This document shows, piece by piece, positions 46,388 to 55,891 of a DNA stretch of 64,000 nucleotides (position 1 is its first letter; each line of letters starts with the position of its first letter). The position numbers and the translations under genes are program-made. The DNA is taken from contig NZ_JBHSLA010000001.1 of NCBI RefSeq assembly GCF_042657385.1, positions 1,129,963 to 1,193,962 on the forward strand, in the 5' to 3' direction. The notes under the pieces are model-generated. The model saw nothing but the letters and a program-made list of their open reading frames with translations. It made no database searches and was not told where the DNA came from. The DNA comes from Algorimicrobium hallyeonense. Lineage in GTDB: Bacteria; Bacteroidota; Bacteroidia; Flavobacteriales; Flavobacteriaceae.

Positions 46388-47764
46388 ATGGATATGAAAA
46401 AATTAATGTTATTAACCGCAATTTTAGCTGTGCTAACTAGCTGTGGATCTGGAGACAGAGGTCAGCTTGTAGGAGTTAAAGGAAAAAAATGGCATCCCGA
46501 AAAACCTTATGGAATGGAATTAGTTCCAGGTGGTGCTTTTATAATGGGTAAAGCAGACGACGATCTTGCTGGAGTTAATGATGCACCAGCCAAAACGGTA
46601 ACCGTTCGTTCCTATTATATGGATGCTACCGAAATTACAAACAGCGAGTATAAGAAGTTTGTTAACTGGGTACGTGATTCAACAATCAGAACACGTTTAG
46701 CTATTTTAGCCGATGAAGAAGGTTTAACTCAAGCTGACGCTGGTACTATTGGAGATTATGCATTTGTAGATGCAGATCCAGAAAATATGTCTGTGTACGA
46801 AAAATACATGTATGATAATTATGCTGGTTTAGGTCCAACAGGCTACGAAGGTAGAAAGTTAAACAATGATATCGATATTGAATTTGATACAGCTGCTTAT
46901 ATTGATGAGTTGTATGCAGAAGTTATGGATACCATGTATTTGCCAATAGAAGAATCTTATAATGGTCAACGTACTTGGGATGTAAAGAAATTTAAATTCC
47001 AGTATACATATATGGATATCGAGAAAGCTGCCAAAATGCATAATAAAGGTAAAAAGCGTTCGGAATTCTTAATTACAGAAGCTGTAGAAATTTATCCAGA
47101 TACAACGGCTTGGATTCGTGATTTTGCATACTCTTATAATGAGCCAATGCATAATGATTATTTCTGGCATGCTGCTTATGATGATTATCCAGTTGTAGGT
47201 GTGTCTTGGAAACAAGCTAATGCGTTCTGTGAATGGCGTACCTTATATCATAATTCATACAGAAAAGGTAAAAAGCAACATAATGTACCAAAATACCGTT
47301 TACCATCAGAAGCGGAATGGGAGTATGCTGCACGCGGTGGCTTACAAGCGGCAACCTTTCCTTGGGGTGGACCTTACACTAAAAATGATAGAGGTTGCTT
47401 TATGGCAAACTTTAAACCATTACGTGGTGATTATGCTGCCGATCAAGCATTATATACTGTAGAAGCAAAATCTTACGAAGCAAACGATTACAATCTATAC
47501 AATATGGCTGGAAACGTTTCAGAATGGGTACATGCTTCTTACGATCCATCTTCTTATGAGTATGTTTCAAGTATCAACCCTAGTGTAAATGATATTAATA
47601 ATAACCGGAAAGTAGTACGTGGTGGATCTTGGAAAGATGTCGCGTATTATTTACAAGTAAGTTCAAGAGACTATGAGTATGCAGATTCTGCACGTAGCTA
47701 TATTGGTTTCAGAACCGTTCAAGATTATTTAGGTACGGATGTAACCTTAAATTCTCTAAACTAA
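46388..47764 (+). CDS. gldK: Gliding/type IX secretion lipoprotein GldK (PorK)
   Basis: A 458-residue outer-membrane lipoprotein; the lipobox ends at C19 (LAVLTSCGSG). A formylglycine-generating-enzyme (SUMF1-like) fold follows: GMELVPGGAFIMG, YRLPSEAEWEYAARGG, NMAGNVSEW and VRGGSW. In GldK/PorK this fold is structural: with GldN it forms the periplasmic ring of the type IX apparatus. An alternative ATG two codons downstream is possible. It begins the operon gldK-gldL-gldM-gldN. Confidence 0.96.
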   Translation: MDMKKLMLLTAILAVLTSCGSGDRGQLVGVKGKKWHPEKPYGMELVPGGAFIMGKADDDLAGVNDAPAKTVTVRSYYMDATEITNSEYKKFVNWVRDSTIRTRLAILADEEGLTQADAGTIGDYAFVDADPENMSVYEKYMYDNYAGLGPTGYEGRKLNNDIDIEFDTAAYIDELYAEVMDTMYLPIEESYNGQRTWDVKKFKFQYTYMDIEKAAKMHNKGKKRSEFLITEAVEIYPDTTAWIRDFAYSYNEPMHNDYFWHAAYDDYPVVGVSWKQANAFCEWRTLYHNSYRKGKKQHNVPKYRLPSEAEWEYAARGGLQAATFPWGGPYTKNDRGCFMANFKPLRGDYAADQALYTVEAKSYEANDYNLYNMAGNVSEWVHASYDPSSYEYVSSINPSVNDINNNRKVVRGGSWKDVAYYLQVSSRDYEYADSARSYIGFRTVQDYLGTDVTLNSLN

Positions 47765-47824
47765 TTAAACAAAAAATTAAACTAAACTATAAACTAAATT
47801 TAACTAAACTAAAAATTAAAAATT

Positions 47825-48469
47825 ATGGCACAATCAAGAGGATTTAAGAAATTTATGGCAATGGCTTACGGATTAGGTGCATCTATTGTTATTATTGGTG
47901 CATTATTCAAAATTATTCACTTTGAAATCGGTCCATTAACAGGTAACGTGATGTTAACAATTGGTTTAGTTACTGAAGCAATAATTTTCGCACTTTCTGC
48001 CTTTGAACCAGTAGATAATGATTTAGACTGGTCATTAGTATATCCTGAATTAGCTGGAGGTATGGCAACAACTAAAAAGAAAGAACAACCAAAAGATGCT
48101 GAAGGATTATTATCTCAAAAATTAGATAATTTATTAAAAGATGCTAAAATTGACGGTGAGTTAATGGCTTCTTTAGGAAACAGTATTAAAAACTTTGAAG
48201 GTGCTGCAAAAGGAATTGCTCCAACCGTAGATTCAATTGCTGCTACTAAAAAGTATGGTGAAGAATTATCTTTAGCTGCTGCACAAATGGAATCATTAAA
48301 CAGCTTGTATAAAGTTCAATTAGAAAGCGTTAATCGTCAAGCAACCATCAACGAAGAGTCTGTTGAAAATGCACAAAAATTAAAAGAACAAATGCAATCA
48401 TTAGCATCTAACTTATCATCATTAAACGGTGTTTATGGAGGTATGTTATCTGCAATGAATAAAAACTAA
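47825..48469 (+). CDS. gldL: Type IX secretion motor subunit GldL (PorL)
   Basis: A 214-residue inner-membrane protein with two N-terminal helices (about 14-32 and 40-59) and a long cytoplasmic tail rich in helices. A glutamate in the second helix (E51, LVTEAIIF) corresponds to the one needed for proton-driven rotation in homologues. GldL pentamers surround a GldM dimer to form the proton motor of gliding and secretion. It follows gldK by 60 bases and precedes gldM by 51. Confidence 0.96.
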   Translation: MAQSRGFKKFMAMAYGLGASIVIIGALFKIIHFEIGPLTGNVMLTIGLVTEAIIFALSAFEPVDNDLDWSLVYPELAGGMATTKKKEQPKDAEGLLSQKLDNLLKDAKIDGELMASLGNSIKNFEGAAKGIAPTVDSIAATKKYGEELSLAAAQMESLNSLYKVQLESVNRQATINEESVENAQKLKEQMQSLASNLSSLNGVYGGMLSAMNKN

Positions 48470-48520
48470 TTAAGTTTAGTAGTATCAATTTTAACTAATT
48501 AACAAAAAACTAAATTAGAA

Positions 48521-50071
48521 ATGGCAGGAGGAAAATTATCTGCAAGGCAGAAAATGATTAACTTGATGTATTTAATCTTCATTGCAATGTTAGCATTGAA
48601 TATGTCAAAAGAAGTGCTTTCGGCATTTGGCTTAATGAACGAAAAATTAGTCGAATCAAACGAAGCAACTACGGATAGAAATCAAGCGTTTATGACTGGG
48701 TTAGCTGAAAAAGTTAGCGAACAACCAGCTAAATATCAACCATTGAAAGCGCAAGCTGATCAAATTGATGCATTATCAAACGATTTCAACTCATACTTAA
48801 GTGATTTAAAAGGACAAATGACAGCAACTGTTGATGACCCTCAAGATTACGAAGTTATGGATAAAGGTGACTTTTTAGACAACTACTTCTTTAAAGGCGA
48901 AAAGTTGAAGCCAGAAGGTCAAGAGTTCATGGATAAAATAAACGCCTATAGAGATGGTGTTGTTGCTGTATTAAACACAAACCCTGATTTAGCTGATATT
49001 GCTGAAGATGTGGAAGAAAAGTTTTCTACGGAGCCAGTAGTAAATAGAGATGGTAACAAAATTGATTGGTTAAGCTACCACTACAGAGGATTTCCTTTAG
49101 TAGCCTCTTTAACTAAAATGACCCAATTACAAGCAGACGTTAAAACAACAGAATCTGAAGTGTTATCGTCTATGTTAGCTGGTAAATTAAAAGTTGAAGC
49201 CTCTTTAACAAACTTTGATGCTATTGTAGTACCAAGTAAAACAGCTTTCTTTTCAGGAGAAAACTTTACAGGAACTATTATATTAGGTAAAAAGGATAAT
49301 ACGCTTCAAGCGGATAAAGTAATTATCAACGGTCAAGAATTATCTAAAGAGTCTATGCAAGCTGGTAAGACAATTTTAGACTTCCCGGCAGGTGCTGTTG
49401 GAGAAAGAGAAATTACTGGTGAATTTCAATTTAAAGAAGGTGATTCTATTATCTCTATTCCTGTGCAATCTACGTATGCAGTAGTACCAAAACCAAATTC
49501 AGCAACTATTTCTGCTGATAAGATGAACGTTGTTTATCGTGGTGTTGCAAACCCAATGACTATTTCTTTCGCTGGTGTATCGGATAATAATGTATCTGCA
49601 AATGCAGCTGGTTTAAGTAAGGCTTCAGGAGTTGGTAAATACGTTATGAATCCAGGTTCTGGTCGTGAAGTAGCCATTAATGTATCAGGAACTTTACCTG
49701 ATGGATCAAAGGTTAGTGATAGAGCAACTTTTAGAATTAAAGATATTCCAAAACCAACAGGATCAATTAGTGGTCAAACAGGTATTGTAAAATTACCTCG
49801 TAACAGTGTTGAAATTTCAACCATTGGTGCGTTATTGGATGATTTTGACTTTGAATTACCAATTCAAGTAACATCATTTAAGGTAAAAGTACCTGGACAG
49901 CCATCTGTAAATGTTAGTGGAACAAAATTAAATAGTCAAGCTAAAAATGCCTTACGTAAGGCAAGACGTGGAGACCAAATATCAATTTTCGATATTTCAG
50001 CACAAATTAAAGGAAACTCATCTTATAAGTTAAAAGGTGTATCTCCAGTAATTGTTGAATTAACAAATTAA
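48521..50071 (+). CDS. gldM: Type IX secretion motor subunit GldM (PorM)
   Basis: A 516-residue protein with one N-terminal membrane helix (about 12-32, MYLIFIAMLALNMSKEVLSAF region) and a large periplasmic part made of the D1 helical domain and three beta domains. Typical GldM phrases are AGGKLSARQKMINLMYL at the start and VVPKPNSATISADKMNVVYRG before the last domains. It carries torque from GldL across the periplasm to the GldK-GldN ring. Full length and intact. Confidence 0.96.
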   Translation: MAGGKLSARQKMINLMYLIFIAMLALNMSKEVLSAFGLMNEKLVESNEATTDRNQAFMTGLAEKVSEQPAKYQPLKAQADQIDALSNDFNSYLSDLKGQMTATVDDPQDYEVMDKGDFLDNYFFKGEKLKPEGQEFMDKINAYRDGVVAVLNTNPDLADIAEDVEEKFSTEPVVNRDGNKIDWLSYHYRGFPLVASLTKMTQLQADVKTTESEVLSSMLAGKLKVEASLTNFDAIVVPSKTAFFSGENFTGTIILGKKDNTLQADKVIINGQELSKESMQAGKTILDFPAGAVGEREITGEFQFKEGDSIISIPVQSTYAVVPKPNSATISADKMNVVYRGVANPMTISFAGVSDNNVSANAAGLSKASGVGKYVMNPGSGREVAINVSGTLPDGSKVSDRATFRIKDIPKPTGSISGQTGIVKLPRNSVEISTIGALLDDFDFELPIQVTSFKVKVPGQPSVNVSGTKLNSQAKNALRKARRGDQISIFDISAQIKGNSSYKLKGVSPVIVELTN

Positions 50072-50121
50072 TATTGGTTTTAACATCTGATGATAAGCCC
50101 AAATAATTAAAATTAAAACAG

Positions 50122-51021
50122 ATGAATTATAAAAGTTTTTTATTAACCGTTTTAGGAGTGTCTTTTGTGACAGCTTCTTTTGCACAGGCAAACTTGTTGA
50201 GTGCAAAATCGCCAGAGGAAATTGGTGTGCGCACAGAAGCTCAAAAAGCAGTGGATAATGATAAACCATTGGAATATGGTTATGTGGATGATAGAGACAT
50301 TCTGTTTTCTAAAATGACATGGGAACGCGTTGTTCTTGATGAGCGTGTAAACTTTCCGTTGTACTACCCTGTAGATACAAACAACATAGGCAAGCACAGA
50401 CGTTCATTATTTGATGTACTTTGGAAAAACGTTAAAAATGGAAACATTGCTACCGTTTATGACGATTCATACTTTACAGCAGAACGTACTATTAATGATT
50501 TACGTGCTAGTATGTCTAAAGTAGATACGTTAGATATTGGTTACGACCAATACAATGCGGATGGATTTGTTTCTCCGGAGTATATTACCAAACGTGATAT
50601 AACATCGTATGATGTAAGCGCCTATTTAATAAAAGGACTTTGGTACTTTGATAAGCGTCAAGCTGAATTAAAATATCGTTTAATTGGTATTGCACCTGCA
50701 GCACCAGATGTTAACTTTATTGATTCGGATGATGAGGCAAACAAAGAACCTATTCCATTGTTTTGGGTATTTTTCCCAGATGCACGTGAAATTTTACACG
50801 AAGCTAAAGCATTTAATAATGAAAACAGCTCAGTGCCATATTCATTTGATCATTTGTTAAACTCTAGACGTTTTAACGGCTATATTTACAAAGAAGAAAA
50901 CGTATATGGAGACCGTAAGGTAACCGAGTATATTTCTGAAAATGCATTAATGCAGTTATTAGAATCCGAGCGCATTAAAGAGAAGATTAGAAACTTTGAA
51001 TTAGATATGTGGTCTTACTAA
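50122..51021 (+). CDS. gldN: Type IX secretion ring protein GldN (PorN)
   Basis: A 299-residue periplasmic protein with a signal peptide (MNYKSFLLTVLGVSFVTASFA). The GldN core is clear (DDRDILFSKMTWERVVLDERVNFPLYYP, described as residues about 50-78; then GLWYFDKRQAELKYRLIGIAP). It forms the ring with GldK under the outer membrane. It is the last gene of the operon; a strong terminator follows its stop. Confidence 0.96.
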   Translation: MNYKSFLLTVLGVSFVTASFAQANLLSAKSPEEIGVRTEAQKAVDNDKPLEYGYVDDRDILFSKMTWERVVLDERVNFPLYYPVDTNNIGKHRRSLFDVLWKNVKNGNIATVYDDSYFTAERTINDLRASMSKVDTLDIGYDQYNADGFVSPEYITKRDITSYDVSAYLIKGLWYFDKRQAELKYRLIGIAPAAPDVNFIDSDDEANKEPIPLFWVFFPDAREILHEAKAFNNENSSVPYSFDHLLNSRRFNGYIYKEENVYGDRKVTEYISENALMQLLESERIKEKIRNFELDMWSY

Positions 51022-51042
51022 GCCTTACATATTAAGAATATT

Positions 51043-51080
51043 AAAACGCTCACCTTTTTAAGTGAGCGTTTTTTGTTTTT
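51043..51080 (+). terminator. Terminator of the gldKLMN operon
   Basis: AAAACGCTCAC pairs with GTGAGCGTTTT across an 8-base loop, followed by T-rich sequence. Confidence 0.87.
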
Positions 51081-51120
51081 ATGATATTAATAATCCGAAA
51101 AGCACAGTACCTTTGCATAT

Positions 51121-52164
51121 ATGAAAGTAGATTATTTTATAGTAGGTCTGGGTTTAGCTGGTGTTGCCTTTTGTGAGCAATTACGTAAAGCCAACAAATC
51201 CCTTTTGGTGTTTGATAATAATTCCCAACAAGCGTCTTTGGTTGCTGCTGGTATGTATAATCCGGTTATTTTAAAGCGTTTTACTGAGGTTTGGATGGCA
51301 AAGGAGCAATTGGCTTTAGCCCAACCATATTATAAGGAACTAGAGCGCCTATTGAACGTTAAACTCGATTATAAACTCAAATTATATAGACGTTTTGCAT
51401 CTATCGAAGAACAGAATATCTGGTTTACAGCTTCAGATAAGCCAAACTTGGAACCGTATTTGTCAACGACTTTAGTACCTAATAAAAGTCCACAAATTGA
51501 TGCTCCATATAATTTAGGTGAAGTTTTTGAAGCTGGACGTGTGGATACAACCGTTTTGATTTCGAATTATAGGACCTATCTAAAAAGCCATTCACAAATA
51601 GTAACGGATGGCTTTCAATATGAAGCCTTACAAATAGAGGCCGAGACGCTTCAGTATAAAAACCATGAAGCCAATCACATTGTGTTTTGCGAAGGGTTTG
51701 GATTAAAACAAAATCCGTTTTTTAACTACTTACCAGTAAATGGAACCAAAGGAGAGGTTTTAACCATAAATGTTCCCGGTTTGAAAATAGATTATGCCAT
51801 AAAATCTAGTGTTTTTATTATGCCAAATTCAGATGAAGATTATTATGTTGGTGCCACCTATAGTCGATTTGATAAAACAAACAATCCTACAGAAGACGGG
51901 AAGGCGGAATTAAGTAGTAAACTGAAAACATTTTTAAAAGCACCTTTTGAAGTGGTGAGCCATAAAGCGGGTGTTCGGCCAACAGTAAATGACAGAAGAC
52001 CATTGGTAGGTACGCATGCAAGTCATAAAAATCTACATGTGTTAAACGGATTGGGCTCTAGAGGGGTAATGATTTCGCCTTATGCCGCAAAGCAACTTTT
52101 TAACTTTATAGAAAACAAGCAACCATTAAACCCAGAAATTGCAATAGGCAGATATACTATTTAG
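51121..52164 (+). CDS. FAD-dependent oxidoreductase (DAO family)
   Basis: A 347-residue flavoprotein. The N-terminal dinucleotide-binding motif (DYFIVGLGLAGVAFCEQL) and a C-terminal motif (HVLNGLGSRGVMISPYAA) place it in the D-amino-acid oxidase/glycine oxidase fold. The substrate is not evident. A TACCTTTG -7 box at 51108-51115 lies only a few bases before the ATG, so the mRNA may be nearly leaderless. Its end overlaps the convergent DUF983 gene by 8 bases. Confidence 0.85.
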   Translation: MKVDYFIVGLGLAGVAFCEQLRKANKSLLVFDNNSQQASLVAAGMYNPVILKRFTEVWMAKEQLALAQPYYKELERLLNVKLDYKLKLYRRFASIEEQNIWFTASDKPNLEPYLSTTLVPNKSPQIDAPYNLGEVFEAGRVDTTVLISNYRTYLKSHSQIVTDGFQYEALQIEAETLQYKNHEANHIVFCEGFGLKQNPFFNYLPVNGTKGEVLTINVPGLKIDYAIKSSVFIMPNSDEDYYVGATYSRFDKTNNPTEDGKAELSSKLKTFLKAPFEVVSHKAGVRPTVNDRRPLVGTHASHKNLHVLNGLGSRGVMISPYAAKQLFNFIENKQPLNPEIAIGRYTI

Positions 52165-52537
52165 CTTTTTCCTTATCGTAATCTACAAACATGTTTATCC
52201 AGATGTTTCGAGAAATACGCATGATTATTGGCGAGAAAACAATTAATGTTCCCACTATGGCAATAAAGGCCGTCATTAATCCGGAACCTAGAAAAAGATA
52301 ACTAATTACAAAAGCAGCCACGGCAAAAGCAATGCCAACGGCATAACTCACATACATTGATCCGTAAAAAAATGAGGGTTCAATATGAAATTTAAAGCCA
52401 CAATGAACGCAGTTTTCATGCATTTTTTGTACTTCAGATAGTACGTACGGGTTTTTATTAACGTACATGGATTCCTGATGGCACTTAGGGCAAGCACCTG
52501 TAAAAATGCTATAAAGCTTCGTTCCTTTTGTTATCAT
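52157..52537 (-). CDS. DUF983 membrane protein
   Basis: A 126-residue protein. I start it at the ATG at 52537 (MITKGTKLYSIFTGACPKCH), since the upstream extension to 52585 is not family-like. Two CxxC pairs (ACPKC and NCVHCGFKF) form a zinc-ribbon-like head and are followed by two membrane helices. DUF983 proteins are widespread and of unknown function. Convergent 8-base overlap with the FAD gene. Confidence 0.85.
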   Translation of the reverse strand: MITKGTKLYSIFTGACPKCHQESMYVNKNPYVLSEVQKMHENCVHCGFKFHIEPSFFYGSMYVSYAVGIAFAVAAFVISYLFLGSGLMTAFIAIVGTLIVFSPIIMRISRNIWINMFVDYDKEKAK

Positions 52538-52619
52538 TTTTATTAGTTTACTTTTGCACTTTATAAGAAACACAAAATTAGCCAATTATTTAATATAGTT
52601 TAGTAACAATTGTAACAAA

Positions 52620-54527
52620 ATGCTCAATATTCACAACCTTTCTGTTTCCTTTCAAGGCGATTATCTCTTTGAAGAAATTACCTTCAAAATAACCGCAGGC
52701 GATCGTATTGGTCTCATTGGGAAAAATGGCGCAGGAAAATCGACCATGCTAAAAATTTTAGCAAAAGAAATGGAGCCGGATTCTGGCCAATTGGCAGCCG
52801 ATAAAAACTTACGAATCGGATTTTTAAAACAGGATATCGATTTTGAATTAGGACGAACCGTTCTGGAAGAGTCCTACGAAGCTTTTAAAGAAATTAAGGA
52901 AGTTGAAGCAAAGCTTGATGATATAAACACCCAATTGGCAACACGTACCGATTATGAAAGTGATGGCTATCATCAACTCATGGTGGATGTAAATGATATG
53001 CAACACCAATATGAAATTTTAGGTGGTTATAACTACCAAGGCGAAACCGAGAAAATACTTCAAGGTTTAGGATTTAAGCGTGAGGATTTTAATAAATTAA
53101 CGGATACCTTTTCTGGAGGTTGGCGTATGCGAATTGAGTTAGCCAAGCTTTTATTGCAAAACAATGATTTGCTGCTTCTGGATGAGCCTACCAACCACTT
53201 GGATATTGAATCTATTATCTGGCTGGAAGGCTTTTTAACAGGCTATTCCGGTGCTGTGGTAATTGTATCACACGATAAAATGTTTTTAGATAATGTGACG
53301 AACCGAACAATTGAAATTTCATTAGGAAGAATCTACGATTACAACAAGCCATATTCCAAGTTTTTAGTATTGCGAAAGGAAATAAAAGAGCAACAATTAG
53401 CCACACAAAAAAATCAGCAAAAGGAAATTGAACAAACCGAAAAGCTAATTGAAAAGTTTCGTGCTAAAGCATCTAAAGCTACCATGGCACAATCCTTAAT
53501 CAAGAAGTTGGACCGAATGGATAGGATTGAGGTTGATGAAGATGACAACAGCGTCATGACGCTTAAATTCCCGGTGTCTATTGTTCCTGGGAAAGTGGTG
53601 ATTGAAGCAAATAATATCACTAAAAAATATGGCGATTTAACCGTTTTAAAAGATATCGATTTGCATATTGCTCGCGATATTAAAACGGCGTTTGTTGGAC
53701 AAAATGGTCAAGGAAAATCCACCTTAGCTAAAATTATTGTGGGCGAATTAAAGCATGAAGGCAGTTTAAAACTCGGTCACAATGTTCAAATAGGTTATTT
53801 CGCACAAAACCAAGCTGAATATTTAGATGGTAATAAAACGGTTTTAGATATTATGATTGATGCGGCCAATGAGAAAAATAGAAGTCGCGTTCGTGATATT
53901 CTAGGATCTTTTTTATTCCGCGGTGATGAAGTAGATAAGTATGTTCGTGTATTATCTGGAGGTGAACGAAACCGGTTGGCACTAGCCAAATTATTATTGC
54001 AGCCTTTTAATGTATTGGTTATGGATGAGCCAACGAATCATTTGGATATCAAATCTAAAAACGTGTTAAAGGATGCCCTAAAACAATTTGAAGGAACATT
54101 AATTCTAGTATCGCACGATAGAGATTTTCTCCAAGATTTAACCGATACGGTTTATGAATTTAAAGATCATAAAATAAAAGAATATCTCGGAAATATTGAT
54201 TTCTACCTCCAACAACGTAATGTTGAAAATCTGCGTGAGGTGGAAAAACGTGATGTAGAAAAACAAGCGCCTAAAGAAAGCAATAAAGAAAGTTACGAAT
54301 ACCAGAAGAAATTTAAATCGCTTAATAATAGGTTGAGTAATATTGAATCTAAAATTCAACAATTAGAAAAAACGATAAAAGAAATTGATGTGGAGCTCGC
54401 CACAAATTATGATGAAGTGGTTTCTAATCCGGACTTTTTCGAAAGTTATCAAAGTAAAAAAGATAAATTAGAAAGTTTAATGCATGACTGGGAGCAGGTT
54501 CAAGAATCTTTAGACGCTTTGGATTAA
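52620..54527 (+). CDS. ABC-F family ATPase (Uup/EttA-like)
   Basis: A 635-residue soluble protein with two ABC domains and no membrane segment. First Walker A GKNGAGKST at 34-42, signature FSGGWRMR, Walker B LLLLDEPTNHLD. Second Walker A GQNGQGKST, signature LSGGERNR, Walker B VMDEPTNHLD. A charged linker (about 240-320) sits between them and a C-terminal coiled coil (about 560-635) resembles Uup. ABC-F proteins act on ribosomes or, for Uup, on DNA structures; which applies is unclear. Confidence 0.93.
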   Translation: MLNIHNLSVSFQGDYLFEEITFKITAGDRIGLIGKNGAGKSTMLKILAKEMEPDSGQLAADKNLRIGFLKQDIDFELGRTVLEESYEAFKEIKEVEAKLDDINTQLATRTDYESDGYHQLMVDVNDMQHQYEILGGYNYQGETEKILQGLGFKREDFNKLTDTFSGGWRMRIELAKLLLQNNDLLLLDEPTNHLDIESIIWLEGFLTGYSGAVVIVSHDKMFLDNVTNRTIEISLGRIYDYNKPYSKFLVLRKEIKEQQLATQKNQQKEIEQTEKLIEKFRAKASKATMAQSLIKKLDRMDRIEVDEDDNSVMTLKFPVSIVPGKVVIEANNITKKYGDLTVLKDIDLHIARDIKTAFVGQNGQGKSTLAKIIVGELKHEGSLKLGHNVQIGYFAQNQAEYLDGNKTVLDIMIDAANEKNRSRVRDILGSFLFRGDEVDKYVRVLSGGERNRLALAKLLLQPFNVLVMDEPTNHLDIKSKNVLKDALKQFEGTLILVSHDRDFLQDLTDTVYEFKDHKIKEYLGNIDFYLQQRNVENLREVEKRDVEKQAPKESNKESYEYQKKFKSLNNRLSNIESKIQQLEKTIKEIDVELATNYDEVVSNPDFFESYQSKKDKLESLMHDWEQVQESLDALD

Positions 54528-54640
54528 TTTGTGATTTTGGGTTTAAAATCTTAACAAAACGTGCATTTCATCGAATAAATTTGTTTTTAATCTATATTCG
54601 ACTTAATATTGTTCAAGATTTGATTCCAAATTTATCACTT

Positions 54641-55390
54641 ATGAAAGCTATGAAAGCTATTAAACTATCAATTTTATGTTTGTTTGTAACAGCCTTGTCA
54701 TGGGCTAACGTTACAAATACGGAGAAAGCTGCGCTTGTAGCACTTTATAATTCTACAAACGGAAGTCAATGGACACATGCTTGGGACTTATCATCTCCTA
54801 TGGAAAGTTGGTATGGCGTAACGGTTAAAAACAACCAAGTTGTAGATTTAAATTTAGAATTCAATAACTTACAAGGAACACTTCCCCAAGAAATAGGAAA
54901 TTTGGTTAATTTGAAGCATTTAAATTTCGGTTTAAACAAGCTATCAGGTTCCATTCCTTCATCAATAGGAAATTTAAACAAATTAGAAACATTAAACTTA
55001 TCTATGAATATTCTAGATGGGTCTATACCTACTAATATTAGTAAGTTATCAAACCTACGCATATTAGAATTAGGCAGTAATAAGTTAACCGGCACGATAC
55101 CTACAGAAATTAGTGCTATGAGTAATTTAGTAAAATTAAGTTTAATCGATAATAAGATTAGTGGTGAGATTCCTGCTGAAATTATGGCATTAACACAATT
55201 AGAAGAAATTGTTTTAGCTAATAATCTATTAACAGGAGACGTACCATTTGAATTATCTTATTTCCCCAAATTAAAAACATTTATGGTAAGCGACAACAAA
55301 TTAAACCAGGAGTACATTAGCGTTATTAACGGTAACAATCCAAACATGATGGACTTAAATTCAGGATCTGTTATTACAGACAACGATTAA
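54641..55390 (+). CDS. Secreted leucine-rich-repeat protein
   Basis: A 249-residue protein starting at the ATG at 54641, which gives a signal peptide (MKAMKAIKLSILCLFVTALSWA). After a plant-like LRR N-terminal cap (EKAALVALYNSTNGSQW) come about six repeats of the LxxLxLxxNxLxGxIPxxIxxL type. There is no type IX sorting domain at the C-terminus (ends NSGSVITDND), so it may stay periplasmic. Likely protein-protein binding; ligand unknown. Confidence 0.82.
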   Translation: MKAMKAIKLSILCLFVTALSWANVTNTEKAALVALYNSTNGSQWTHAWDLSSPMESWYGVTVKNNQVVDLNLEFNNLQGTLPQEIGNLVNLKHLNFGLNKLSGSIPSSIGNLNKLETLNLSMNILDGSIPTNISKLSNLRILELGSNKLTGTIPTEISAMSNLVKLSLIDNKISGEIPAEIMALTQLEEIVLANNLLTGDVPFELSYFPKLKTFMVSDNKLNQEYISVINGNNPNMMDLNSGSVITDND

Positions 55391-55415
55391 GGAAACGTAC
55401 AAGAATTATTTTAAT

Positions 55416-55449
55416 AAAGAGGTTATTTTTTAATAACCTCTTTTTTTTG
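55416..55449 (+). terminator. Terminator after the LRR gene
   Basis: AAAGAGGTTATT pairs with AATAACCTCTTT across a TTTT loop, followed by T residues. Confidence 0.85.
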
Positions 55450-55461
55450 TATTTTAATTTT

Positions 55462-55644
55462 ATGGAAGAACACGAGTTTCAATGCCCATATTGTTGGGAG
55501 TCTATTTCAATGTTATTAGATAGCTCACAATCTGAGCAGCAATATATTGAGGACTGTGAGGTCTGCTGTAATCCCATTCAAATATCGGTGCAATTTGAGG
55601 GGCAAAACTTGGTTAGTTTTCGTGCAGAAAACATTGAGCAATAA
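55462..55644 (+). CDS. CPXCG-motif cysteine-rich protein
   Basis: A 60-residue protein from the ATG at 55462. CPYC near the N-terminus and CEVCC in the middle form a small zinc-binding site, as in the CPXCG family (with QSEQQYIEDCEVC between). In this copy the residue after CPYC is Trp where Gly is usual. Function unknown. It lies between the LRR terminator and the tRNA promoter. Confidence 0.85.
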   Translation: MEEHEFQCPYCWESISMLLDSSQSEQQYIEDCEVCCNPIQISVQFEGQNLVSFRAENIEQ

Positions 55645-55661
55645 TTTTTTTTAAATTCTGC

Positions 55662-55691
55662 TTGTTATATTTAAAAAGCATTGTATCTTTG
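55662..55691 (+). promoter_or_regulatory. Bacteroidota promoter for the initiator tRNA gene
   Basis: TTG at 55662-55664 and TATCTTTG at 55684-55691 with 19 bases between fit the consensus very well. The tRNA begins 72 bases downstream. Confidence 0.7.
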
Positions 55692-55763
55692 CAGTCCAAA
55701 ATGGTTGAATCGGCATTATGAACCGGTAAGTTAAAAGCTAAACAACGTACTTGGAAATTAAAT

Positions 55764-55836
<73 letters not shown>

Positions 55837-55859
55837 CTAAATGTTATCTGTTTAAAATC

Positions 55860-55891
55860 AATGGTTTTGTTCACGCAAAACCATTTTTTTT
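55860..55891 (+). terminator. Terminator of the initiator tRNA gene
   Basis: AATGGTTTTG pairs with CAAAACCATT across a 6-base loop, followed by a T run ending at 55891. The recombinase ATG is the very next base. Confidence 0.8.

Noticed and set aside
46388..47764. Reading GldK as a sulfatase-modifying (formylglycine-generating) enzyme
   Set aside because: The fold is shared, but the lipobox, the length and the following gldL, gldM and gldN identify the type IX ring lipoprotein.
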